Under the pieces are notes generated by a model. That model saw only the letters and a list, made by a program, of their open reading frames with translations, was not told the DNA's origin and searched no databases. A stretch of DNA of 64,000 bases from Progne subis subis. Taxonomy: Eukaryota > Chordata > Aves > Passeriformes > Hirundinidae. This document shows, in pieces, positions 25,601-35,500 of this stretch (the stretch's first letter is position 1; each line of letters starts with the position of its first letter). A program made the translations under genes and the position numbers. The stretch is taken from contig JAKJHU010000066.1 in NCBI GenBank assembly GCA_022316685.1, positions 1,240,001 through 1,304,000 of the forward strand, read 5' to 3'.

Positions 25601-27858
25601 AATAGGCAAACTATATGCAATATGGAATTACATATTAGATTCTTTTTTGTGAAAATGAACCTGTGCAGCTTAAGTTAAAAACCTTTAGTCCTTCACAAAT
25701 GTTCAAAGATAGCTTCAGCTGGTAATGCAAGCCCTTGCTGCAGACACAGGAATACTTTTAATTCCTTTCACAAAACATAATATACAAATTGTTAATTCCA
25801 GATGCACTGCATGACAGTACTGCCTGATTTCCAATGAGAGAACTTAAACTCTCAGTTCTAACAGTGAAATAGTGCTTCGTCTTTCACACTTTCAGGTAGA
25901 AATGCAGCTTGGAGAACAATTTAGTACCACTAATTTTACCTTGAACATAAAAATTTAAGAGTCACATGTTTTGGGGAAAGGAGTAAACTTCAAGCTGTTT
26001 TGATAACATGAATATAAGATATAAAATAATTTTTTTTTCAAGAGAAGCAGTCAGTCATCAAATTATCCCATAGATGAGTGCATTAGCAATCTAATTTGCA
26101 GCTGAAAAAAGTATATCCCTCAAATAACAATGTGCCACTATGATTTCCTAAGATGACATTCTCTTGGTCTCAAGACTGTATGATTTTCAGAGAATAAATC
26201 ACATCCCGGATTGAAAGCCCATCCTGGAAATACTTGACTAAAATCCTTAGTTTCAACACAGTTCTTGAAAATAAAGCTGAATCTACACTAATAGTTAGAA
26301 ATAGGCAACAGAAACTTTTGAGGTGCACATGATGCAATGGATATCACATTATTTTTCCTCAGTGTCCTAATTCTTTCATTTTGTAGACCTAACCAAATAT
26401 GAAAACATTAAAACACAATCTTTGAGCCCAAAACCGCTTCTAGAACTGCCAAGAATAAAACTGTTGCTGAACCGCTCTGTTCTGTTTATCATATTAAGAT
26501 ACATTATTTTGATGGAAAAAATGCTAGATTGCAAGTGTAACATAATAGAACCAGCCAGCACTGCCAGCAGGTCTGAGGAAGAGAGAATAATTCAGAGATA
26601 TTGTCATCTGTAGGCCAATTTATATTGTCAGACAGCAGGTTCACATTATTCTCTGATGTCACTGCAATAATGGCATAATATAACGATTGAGCAAAGAATA
26701 CCTGTGGGGTATAGCTATACAGTGGGGTATATATATACTTGTTAAAAGTATTTCAGGCTTCATTCAAAGCAGAACCAGAAGCAGCAAAAGATCAGGACTA
26801 AAAAAGGAATGAGAAATGGTGCTTATAAAGGCTTCTGAATATTTTAGCCCTTGTTTTGTGATGATGAAGCAAGTGCAATGTTGTATTTCATTGATTCAGT
26901 GGGCTCATGATTAAAATAAACTAATGTAGCAATTTAGAGGTTTTGTGATTTTCTTTTTTTTTTTCCCTGTAACAAGAGGAAAAAAAAAAAAAAAGGCTTT
27001 TTAACAGTTCCTCACGGCAGGCATAATGTGCATCTGTGCTCTGATTTACTGCACATGCTGCCTTCTCTAGCATCATGTTAAGTTACGATATCAGCATGGT
27101 AGGTCACACAGTGGGAATGACCTTTTGCTAATCACTACACATCAGTTACTACTGGCACACAGCTCATTACTAAGAAACTCTCCAACTAGCTGGCTTTCAA
27201 ATCCGCTCACACTTTGATTCTTTTTCCCCCCTTTTCTTTCTTTCTTTTTTTCCTCCAGACTGAAGATTATACTTTTACATAAAATCTCTGTTGTGTAATT
27301 TTGCCAACTAGGGTTCCAAAGTCAAAAAGGCACCCAGTTAATTTTCTTTGATTATAAAAGGAGCCTGAAAATTCATACTGAAGGTAGGCCTGTAATCTTG
27401 GGTTTCATTAAAAAGGTCAGAACATTTTTCCTCACCGCATATTATTAAAATGTTTGAGGGCTGCCATTAATTTTTCGGGACACAGAAATCTCACTGGAAA
27501 TTAGAATGTAATCCTGCTGTTGCTTTCCTGACACTTTTCATAGGGCAGGATACGGCTGCAGGGACTAAGAGTTCTCCTGCAATTTACAATTGGTTACTTT
27601 GGCCAAATGGCAGGTGACTAATGCAAGACAAACTGTTTGCACAACCTGGGAGCACCGGGTTTAATTTCAGTCCTGGAAGAGGGGTGAAAGTGTTTCTATT
27701 GACGCTGAACTGTGAGCTGTCCCCTGCCAATACATCTGCCACATTTAATACACAATACGCCCCCCACCCCCTGACAATGTGATTATTAGAGGTACAGAAT
27801 TCAATAGCTTAAGAATACAAAACATAGCAGGAGAAAAATGAAAGGTTTTTTAACTCAC

Positions 27859-27922
27859 CAGCCATTTGCTGAATGCCGCTGAAGGCACCCAAGTTACTGG
27901 AGGAAGTTGCTTGCTGCAGGAG
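27859..27922 (-). CDS. CELF2: CELF2 exon E (64 nt): linker segment LLQQATSSSNLG
   Basis: The acceptor ends GTTTGCAG and the donor is GCTG before GTGAGT. The exon encodes LLQQATSSSNLGAFSGIQQM, then A and the first base of a glycine codon. This is the middle linker of CELF2, low in complexity and without a fold of its own. It starts in phase 0 and ends in phase 1. Skipping it would join exon D to exon F out of frame and meet TGA at the second codon of exon F. The acceptor region (27930-27947) is unusually GU-rich, reading TGTGTTGTGTTGTT on the transcript strand. This resembles the binding preference of CELF proteins themselves and suggests possible autoregulation. Confidence 0.95.
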
Positions 27923-27929
27923 CTGCAAA

Positions 27930-27947
27930 CGAACAACACAACACAGC
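27930..27947 (-). promoter_or_regulatory. GU-rich tract at exon E acceptor (candidate CELF-type site)
   Basis: The transcript strand reads GCTGTGTTGTGTTGTTCG directly before TTTGCAG. CELF proteins prefer UGU/GU-rich RNA, so this could be a self-binding site. The tract also has to serve as the polypyrimidine tract, so binding there would compete with the splicing machinery. Function is inferred only. Confidence 0.4.
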
Positions 27948-28551
27948 AATCTATCTAACAGTAATGTAACAAATGAAGATAAAACTAAAATGAGCTATCA
28001 TTTCACATTTGGAATATTCCTGCTTTCCTTTACATTTATATGGTCTCTTGCTTCTGTCTGCTGTTGGAATGAACATCCCTAGAGTCAATGCTGTAAATCC
28101 ATATTAATGTCTAATCTCTATTAAGAAACACAGAGACACAAGGGAAACTCAATAACATGGCTGCTTTAAAACAATTAATCAATTTATTCTTTTTAACAAC
28201 CAGGTGTTAAATCTATTTAAACCAACATAGTGTGACTAATTACAACCCTCTGTAGTCTAGTAGTTACCATAACTCATCTCTGTCAATCATGGTCCATCCT
28301 TCCACACCCCTGTCAATTCAGTTTTTTCTTTATTATCTTTATGAATCAAGCACACAGATATTCATTAGCCTGGTGTTTGCATATATAGCAATTTAGCCTA
28401 TTTCAGTGTTAATTAGCCAATCTCAGTACTAATATATATTTTTAATTGCTGGGTAAATTGCTGTTTATATCACTATACCAAAACATTGTATACCCACAAA
28501 TGACGTATTTATACATGCACAATACATATATACGGGCACATCCATTTTACA

Positions 28552-29320
28552 GAATCATAGAACGGTTTGGTTTGGAAGGAACCTTAAAGATCCTCCACTT
28601 CCAACTCCACTGTTACAGGTAGGGACACCTTCCACTAGACCAGGTTGCTCAAAGCCACATCCAGCTTGGTTTTGAACACTCCCAGGGTTGGGGTGGCCTC
28701 AGCTTCTCTGGATAACCTGTGCCACTCTCACCACCCTCACAGGAAACAATTTCTTCTGAGTATCTACACCTGCCCTCTCTCCGTTTAAAATCATTACCCC
28801 TTGTCCCATCACTAAATGCCCCTGTAAAAGGGCCCTCTCTAGCTTTGTTGGAGGCCCCCCTCAGGTATGGAAAACTCCAAGGTCCTAGGAGCTTCTCTTC
28901 TCCAGGCTGAACAGCCCCAACTCTTTCAGCCCTCTCTCCATATCAGAAGTGTTTCAACTCTGTGATCAGCTTTGTGGCGTCCTCTGGATTTGCTCCAACA
29001 GGTCCAGATCTTTCCTGTGCTGAGGACCCCAGAGCTGGATGCAGCACTGCAGGTGGGGTCTCACCAGAGCAGAGCAGAGCAGAGGGACAGAACCCCCTCC
29101 CTTGACCTGCTGCCCACAATGCTGGGTATGCAGCCCAGGACACATTTGGCTTTCTGGGCTGGAAGTGCACATTTGACAGGTTGTGTCAAGCTTCTCATGC
29201 ACCAACACTTCCAAGTTCTCCTCAGGGCTGCTCTTGATCCGTGCTCTCGTGCTTGGGATTGCCCTGATTCAGGGTCAGGACCCTGTACTTGGCCTTGTAC
29301 TTTGTGAGGTTATATTTGTC
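28552..29320 (-). mobile_element. CR1 LINE, longest copy in the window (about 770 bp)
   Basis: Plus-strand order is CAGAATCATAGAACGGTTTG, GGTTGCTCAAAGCCACATCC, CATTACCCCTTGTCCCATC, GGCTGAACAGCCCCAACTC, GAGCTGGATGCAGCACTGCA, CCAGCCCAGGACACATTTGG-like sequence and CTTGGCCTTGTACTTTGTGA. These are all in reverse complement of the CR1 3' third. It fills over a third of the short D-E intron in the sense orientation of CELF2 transcription. Frames within it (up to 111 codons) are shadows of the element. Confidence 0.92.
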
Positions 29321-29850
29321 TTAAACTGGAACCATGAGGGAGCCCCAAGTTATCCAAAAGCTCCTCAACCACACCTCTCAACTCCAGAACTACAAAAGGC
29401 AGAGGCTTTCTCTTAGCTGTGATGAAGAGGAGCCTCTCTTGGCCATCCAGGACCAAAGATATGTGGCTGTGGATTTCAGATTTTTCAGCAGGGACAGCAG
29501 CTACCCCCTGTTTCTCATCTTACAAATGGACCAAGGAAAAGATTATTTTAAATTTATGGCGTTTCCTGGCCACATTTACGTTCTGGATGAGGGGATATGA
29601 ACTATGCAAGTTTAGCATTGACAGGACCATGGATTAAAGAAAAAGCCATTTCCAAATGAAAATGTGGAAATTTGATGACTGAACAACATTCTAGTTTAGA
29701 GGCTGCACCATATGGATATGGCCCCTACACTGTTCAGTTACCTATCTCTCCTCCCCTAAGGAAGAACTTAAATTTTATTCCAGCTATAAAAAACAGACTC
29801 CATTATTCAAAACCCCCAATAAAACTAATGGAATCCAATTTTATTTACAG

Positions 29851-29920
29851 TGGAGGGGTTGTAACTAGATGATCTTTAAGGTCCCTTCCAACCCAAGCCT
29901 TTCTATGAATCTATGATTTG
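29851..29920 (+). mobile_element. CR1 LINE terminal 3' end
   Basis: TGTAACTAGATGATCTTTAA, GGTCCCTTCCAACCCAAGCC and TTTCTATGAATCTATGATTT form a plus-oriented CR1 3' terminus of about 70 bp. It lies about 140 nt past the exon D donor. It is inverted relative to the copy at 28552, so the two ends are complementary. Confidence 0.92.
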
Positions 29921-30061
29921 TTTTGCAGATAAACACAGCAGAAGACACAGTGTATCCTGGACAAATTAGCAATTTACTGCAGGGAGTTTAGTAGAACTGA
30001 TTTACCATAGTCCTAAAATAAATAGAGTATAATACAGCCACTGCCTCTGAAATGAACTTAC

Positions 30062-30220
30062 AGCTAGATATTGTGGTGTGAGTCCTCCAAGACCTGTGAG
30101 GTTTCCCCAAGTGGCAGTATTGAGCTGTTGCATCTGCTGAGCCAACTGCTGCTGCAAACGCCGCTGCTCCTTGTCCTTTTGGGTGTCAGCAAACTTCACC
30201 ACGATTGGCGAAGAGCAGCC
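30062..30220 (-). CDS. CELF2: CELF2 exon D (159 nt): last strand of RRM2 and Gln-rich linker
   Basis: The acceptor GTCCAAACACAG and the donor GCT before GTAAGT bound 53 whole codons. The exon starts [20 protein letters not shown], whose SPIVVKFAD is the final beta strand of RRM2, then continues with [20 protein letters not shown] and [13 protein letters not shown]. The glutamine-rich part opens the divergent linker between RRM2 and RRM3, used in CELF proteins for activation, repression and protein contacts. Phase 0 at both ends means it could be skipped without a frameshift, but RRM2 would lose a strand. A short CR1 3' end sits about 140 nt after its donor, and a GC-rich patch lies about 325 nt before its acceptor. 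Confidence 0.97.
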
Positions 30221-33200
30221 CTGTGTTTGGACAGATCAGGAAAGACAGAAGGGTTAAATCACACTGGGCCACCCTTGCTTCATGAGCGCAGCCACATCCT
30301 GTAGCACCACTGGAACTGGCACAATCATATCATTCACCTCTCTTTGTGACTGGCACGTGTAAGACTGCAAGGACTAAGATTTTCAGGTTCTTAGGAAAAG
30401 GGGTTATGGAAGGATTATTGATTCCCCAGCGCTTTTTATAAAGCACCTTTCTTCAGGCTCTCTTTTCTTTCCAGCTATCAAAGTTGCTGCCAGAGACAGC
30501 AAAGTGTACCAGTCCTCTTTAATTAAGCTTCACAGCTGATGAGATGGACGCGATGCTTTGTCTGCAGTCTGTTCTCGAGGCAGCGCCAAAGGGAGAGGTG
30601 TCCAACCTCCGTGCTGCCAGGGCCCACACAGCCAACACCGGCCCTGCCACCGCGGTCTGGCTGTGCCATAACGCTCGGTGCAGCTGGCATGGGAACCCTA
30701 AAGAGACTGGGAGCAGCAGATTTACCTCAGAGCCACCATCAGCAAGGCACTGGCCCTGTTCTCACCAAGTCAATTCACCCACCTGCGGTCCGCTCCCAGG
30801 CACGCTTTGTATCAAGCACGCTTGAGATGTGAACAAAGGGCAGGATGCAGACCAAAAGGGCCTAGGTCTGGTGATAGCAGCCCATTCTTGATGGCCACCA
30901 TTTCTTCTATAGCTTCTATCAGCCTCTTGTTACATGGTATGGCAAGGCTGTAAGATGCCTTAGGAAACAGGGAAGCTGTAAGAAAGAGCTAGAGATCTGG
31001 TCTGCAGCCTATTCCTCACCCATGGTTGAGGGACCGTTCGGAAGAAATTGGAGGTCACAGACCAAATGGGCTTTTGAGATAAACTGGAATTTTCCTTGGA
31101 CTTCAAATTGGGCATTCCTGAGCAAAGTCACTGAGACAATGAGACGTGATTATAAAAGATATCTCTGTTGATTTCTCTCTCTTTCTTTCCCTGCTAAGAA
31201 ATGTTTCATATTTTAACCTTTCAAATCTTAATTTTTTCAGATCAAGAAAGCAAACTATATACTGCAATGATTCAGTTCTTCAAATTAATTCAAGTATTCT
31301 ATGAGTCATCGCAACTGTCAATCCATTTCATACTGCTTTTCAACTTCACAGCATCCAATGAGTAACTTCCCTTACCATGCTTTGTTATACTAATTTCTTG
31401 TCTAACTTCAATGTGAAAACAATGGCAGGAGTGATAAGTGACTCAAGTCCAAGAAACACAGCAGTGCTTTAGTCAAAGTGTATAGTGTGGGATGCAGAGT
31501 AGGGTTATACTTCACCTACTCTTCCCATGGCTGCTCTCACAGCACTGTGAACATCCTCAGGAAAGTTCCTGTCCTCAATTATTTACAAAAAGCAGCCATG
31601 TACCTTTTCTCTAAAAAACTTCACACCAGGACAAGTGATAAAAATGTTCCCAATCATCAGATGAAATGATGAAAATAATAATAATAATAATAACAACAAC
31701 AACAATAACAACAACAATAATATCATCTCTCATATAAAGATACCCCATCATCCCACTGTTCCTTTAGAATTGTTAGAAAATCATTACTTGTGGTTTATTA
31801 TTCCACCTCCAATTCTTTTCCTATGTGTTTCATTGTAAAAATGTCTTTCAGTATTTCAGTGAGGAAGAAAGGAGATACATAGCACTCCAGCAATCAAATA
31901 AAGATTATGAAGGAGTCAGCTTGTTACACAATTACCTCTCTCTAGTGATTTTTATACTAACATTAAAAATAAGATCATTTAGAGAAAAAGAAGAAAGAAG
32001 AAGGAGCCAGGGGGTAGAGGATGTGAGAGAGATTTTTCTGGTTTTGTTAATAAAAAAACCCCCAAGCTGTTTCTATCTTATATGAGGTTTGGTAACAGTG
32101 CGCTAAGAACAACTGGAACTTACTGCCTTCTGCCTGGATGTACAGGAGAATCAAGTCTATTTCCAAAGAAACAGAAATGAGCACCAAAGGAAGAAATAGT
32201 ATATGGTTATTTCTGTTTTCAGTTCGGTAGTTCAACACTACAGCTGACATATTTATGAATTCTTAAATGTCAGTAAATTGTATAAAAACAATATCTTTGC
32301 AATTTATGAATCTATAATTCATTTTTTCACTGTCTGCTCTATATTTCATCACTTCATCTTTTTCAAGAAAGAAAACATTCTGAAGACTGAGATTATATCT
32401 AGCAAGTGGCTCTATATGAGAAAAGGGTTGTTGTTGTTGTATCAGATTTACTCTATGATAACAAATTAGTGTCTTCTACTGCTGCTGCATTTGAATGACT
32501 TAAACAAACAAACAAAAAACTCCACAGAAAAGAAATAGAAGAGCAAACACTTTAGAGCAGCAATTATATTTTAAAAATCAGTTGATTTAACCAGGTCAGT
32601 AAGTCAGGTGGAAAGAGCAGTAAGAGAATGTATTATTCTGTGAGACGTGTTCATCTGGACTTAACAACCCCACTGTTCTTTCTTAGCCCACTTTGAAAAT
32701 TCATCTTGGTCAATGATGTGTGCTAAAGAACTGAAAATAATAATAAATGAAAAAAAACCCTGTAGTAATTACATTGAAATGCAATTGTGTACTACATATA
32801 TTCCCCTAAGCCTACTTTTGTTTGCAAAAGAACACGAAACCAAAGAGTCCAAGGATGATTGTTCCAGGCTGAGGGTTGACATGTAACACTAGTCAACCCA
32901 ATTAACTTTTCACTAGAAGAATATTGGCAAAAGTGAGCAAATATTTTTTTTTTTTTTTGCCTACAGGGTGATTCCTGTTTTATGTACTTCTATTTTCTAG
33001 CTTGAGGGGAAGCTTCCAGCACACACGCAGTGTGCATCTCCCTTCCTCATTCAATAGGCTTCGTATTTCCAAGCCATTCAGTGTCATTTTCTTCCCAAAG
33101 GCTGGTGCTGCATTCATATTTTTCTGTTGTCAGGTTGAGTCCCTCCTCCACGGAGAGGGAGGAGGCAGTGCTTCTTTCCAAGAAGGGACTCAGCCTAAAC

Positions 33201-35092
33201 GCAACTGACACAAAGACCCAGATGTTCAAAGGGCAAAATATCTGGAATTGCCCTGCCAATTTGGGGATCTCATTGATGATGTCTCTAAAGGTTTTGAGAA
33301 GGATTTTGATCCAAAAGTAACTATTCTACAGAACTAATCTCATTCAGAGTATCCTGTCAAAATGCAGCCCTTTTTGGAGTGGCGCATACAACAGAGGAGT
33401 GGGAGGTGTTATGCCTTTATTTTACCGTCTTCGGAAGTAGAGATGCGTAAAATTTGTTTTGCTAGATGGAAAAATACATTAAAGCACATGGAAAATATAG
33501 GTAAAACACAGTATTACCAATAAGCATTTCCTTTTTACTTGGAAGCAAGCCCAGAAAAACATATAGATCTGAATTAATGGAGCAGTGCACGGCAGACAAA
33601 TTACTACAGGTATTATTCCAGGGACTCAAAGTGGCAGTTTTTTCACAATATACTGTCAGACTGCATAGACTGTATAACAGCAGCTTTCTAGTAAAGATAA
33701 TTTCATTTATTCTCATCTCATTGGCAGATTCTCAACTAAAACTGTATACCCAGGGTCTAAAAATGCATTGCACTGAAAAGAAAACACATTGATTATAAAA
33801 GAAGCTCAACCAAATTCAAACGTGATGTTTGGAAAGACAATAGCTTTGCAATGCTGATATCATTACTTGTACTATACAGAAAACAGTTAGTGACATTTTC
33901 ATGCACTGGCTTGAATTTTATCTTCTCCTCCTCCTTGTCCTCTGTCCACCCTCCCACCCCTGGTCTCCCCCCTTGGCTCGTTACACAAAGCAGCTCAACG
34001 ACATGACGCAATAATGATTGTTTAGCACCCAGCATGCTTTGGGAGACTAGAGCATTGCAAAGGAAAAATCACTGAGAGAAAAAAAAAAACCAAAAAAACC
34101 CTGAAAGGTCCTGGTGGAAAAAGAAATCATAAAACAAAAAGAAAAAAGAAAAGAAACAAGTGCACGTAACATCAATGCCACCTCTGAGAAAAATCATCAC
34201 TACACGAAGATACAGTATACATAATACAGTATAACATGCACTCTCCAATGATAAGCTAGATCCAGAGTAAGTAAAGATTTCATACTTGTGCAGTTTTTTG
34301 TGCAAAATTCTGAAAGACCATGACAAAAATCACAGACTGAAAAAGGTTTTGAGATTGCCAGACAAGCTGTGGCATTCGATAACCACTCCAATGACCAGAT
34401 CATTAGCCAGCAGCTAATGTCACATTAAGTGAACAAGTTTAAAGTTTTGAGTTGCTCGTAATGATAAAGCACGAAGCCATAGAGGCAGTTTGGAAGGGAA
34501 TGAAGAGTGTTGCTTGTGAGGGGCCAGCCATGATGGTGCTCTGCAGGAAGTGCCACACTCCGATATACACTGTCATCATTAGCATTTTTATTGGCTACAT
34601 GAATAAGGCAAAATAATATTAACTTAAAGAGATTCTATTTGCAGAAAAACACATGCACTAGTAACTCATCGTGGCCATGTTAAAACTCTCGAGCTTTTTC
34701 TCAGAGCAGTGCAAACCACAACACTTAGAAATCTATTTAAAGAAGCTAAGATTTTTCTTTGGGGCGAACATGTGTTAAAAATAGAGGTAATTTACTCATC
34801 AGAGATATTCTGAGTATGACTGAGGAGTGGTATTCACAGCATTTTTATTTTCTCCTGAATGCCACTGAAAACAGGATTGAGAGCTGTGTTTGGATACCAC
34901 ACAGCAGCCTTATTGTGCTCTTTCAAGTGGTTGAGAAAAATAAAGCTTCAGAAAGACAGGTAGAGTGAGCTGGTAAAAAATTTAAATCTGTGATTGTCAT
35001 GTGTCTGATCTGATCCAGGAGAGCATGGCTTTACCATTCGCAATCATTTGCACAAAGAAAACAAAGAAAGGGCAAATGATACAGTACTGTAC
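30221..35092 (-). other. CELF2: CELF2 intron C-D (4,872 bp)
   Basis: Bounded by GTACAGT and AACACAG on the minus strand. It contains a locally GC- and CpG-richer patch (30545-30830), an AAT/AAC triplet repeat (31674-31721), a T-run (32945-32958), a C-rich quadruplex-forming tract (33949-33972) and an A/AC-rich stretch (34080-34101). No CR1 copy and no coding block beyond the flanking exons were recognised. Confidence 0.85.
31674..31721. repeat. AAT/AAC triplet repeat
   Basis: AAT units change to AAC and mixed AAC/AAT units over 48 bp. On the transcript strand it reads as ATT and GTT repeats. Confidence 0.95.
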
Positions 35093-35172
35093 CTCCATGG
35101 TCTGAGACTGGTGCATGGCTTTGATTGCATTCTGTGCCATTGCCCTTGTAGAAAATGTGACAAACGCACAGC
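35093..35172 (-). CDS. CELF2: CELF2 exon C (80 nt): RNP1 and helix 2 of RRM2
   Basis: The acceptor CCCTTGTTCCCACAG follows a long pyrimidine tract; the donor is GAG before GTACAGT. The exon encodes [19 protein letters not shown] followed by HQSQTME. The RNP1 octamer RGCAFVTF is split across the exon B/C junction, so its aromatic RNA-stacking residue is in this exon. [13 protein letters not shown] is helix alpha 2. The exon enters in phase 1 and leaves in phase 0; at 80 nt its omission shifts the frame. FSTRAMAQN fits CELF2 (CELF1, as remembered, has FTTRAMAQT). The donor has T at +3 downstream of GTAC rather than the usual GTRAGT, so it is a weaker 5' splice site than that of exon B. Confidence 0.97.
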
Positions 35173-35395
35173 CTGTGGGAACAAGGGGACAGGGAGCAGG
35201 AAAGACAAAAAACAACAAGACAAAAGGGTTGGACGCTTGTTAAACCAACACAGTCTACGAGAACGGCCACAAGACGACACTGTTCTCAGTAGTACATAAA
35301 AATAAACAACTTCTCTAGTTTATTTATTGACAGTGCTGACTTGCTAATCTGACCATAGATGAAAGAAAAAAAAAATTAAGTGAGGATGGGTGACA

Positions 35396-35500
35396 AGAAG
35401 GGTTTTTATTTAATTTTTTGTTTGTTTTGCTTTGTTTATCTTTTTAGATTGGTTTTTTTTTGTTGTTGTTCTGTTTTGTTACTGTTTTTGTTTTTTAGCC
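35396..35500. repeat. T/G-rich low-complexity stretch
   Basis: Irregular TTTTG and GTTGTTGTT units on the plus strand, so A/C-rich in the CELF2 transcript, 220-330 nt before the exon C acceptor. Confidence 0.85.

Larger units (their letters stand above)
17207..27858 (-). other. CELF2: CELF2 intron E-F (10,652 bp)
   Basis: Bounded by GTGAGT and CACCTAG on the minus strand. It contains two minus-oriented CR1 3' fragments (22160-22245 and 22440-22675), T/A runs (19227-19249, 23111-23126, near 26950-26995), an AAAC-type run (24946-24966) and a plus-strand pyrimidine tract at 27219-27259. The remainder is unique AT-rich sequence in which I recognise no exon. Confidence 0.85.
27923..30061 (-). other. 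CELF2: CELF2 intron D-E (2,139 bp), mostly CR1
   Basis: The shortest intron in the window, bounded by GTAAGT and TTTGCAG. About 770 bp of it is a minus-oriented CR1 (28552-29320), and a 70-bp plus-oriented CR1 3' end lies at 29851-29920, close to exon D. The two CR1 tails are complementary in the transcript. The acceptor side before exon E is GU-rich. Confidence 0.85.

Noticed and set aside
27219..27260. Excellent pyrimidine tract followed by CCAG on the plus strand, resembling a 3' splice site
   Set aside because: CELF2 is on the minus strand, and no open block with a donor follows on the plus strand, so an exon cannot be supported.
28972..29307. 111-codon plus-strand frame
   Set aside because: It is antisense to the CR1 copy at 28552-29320.
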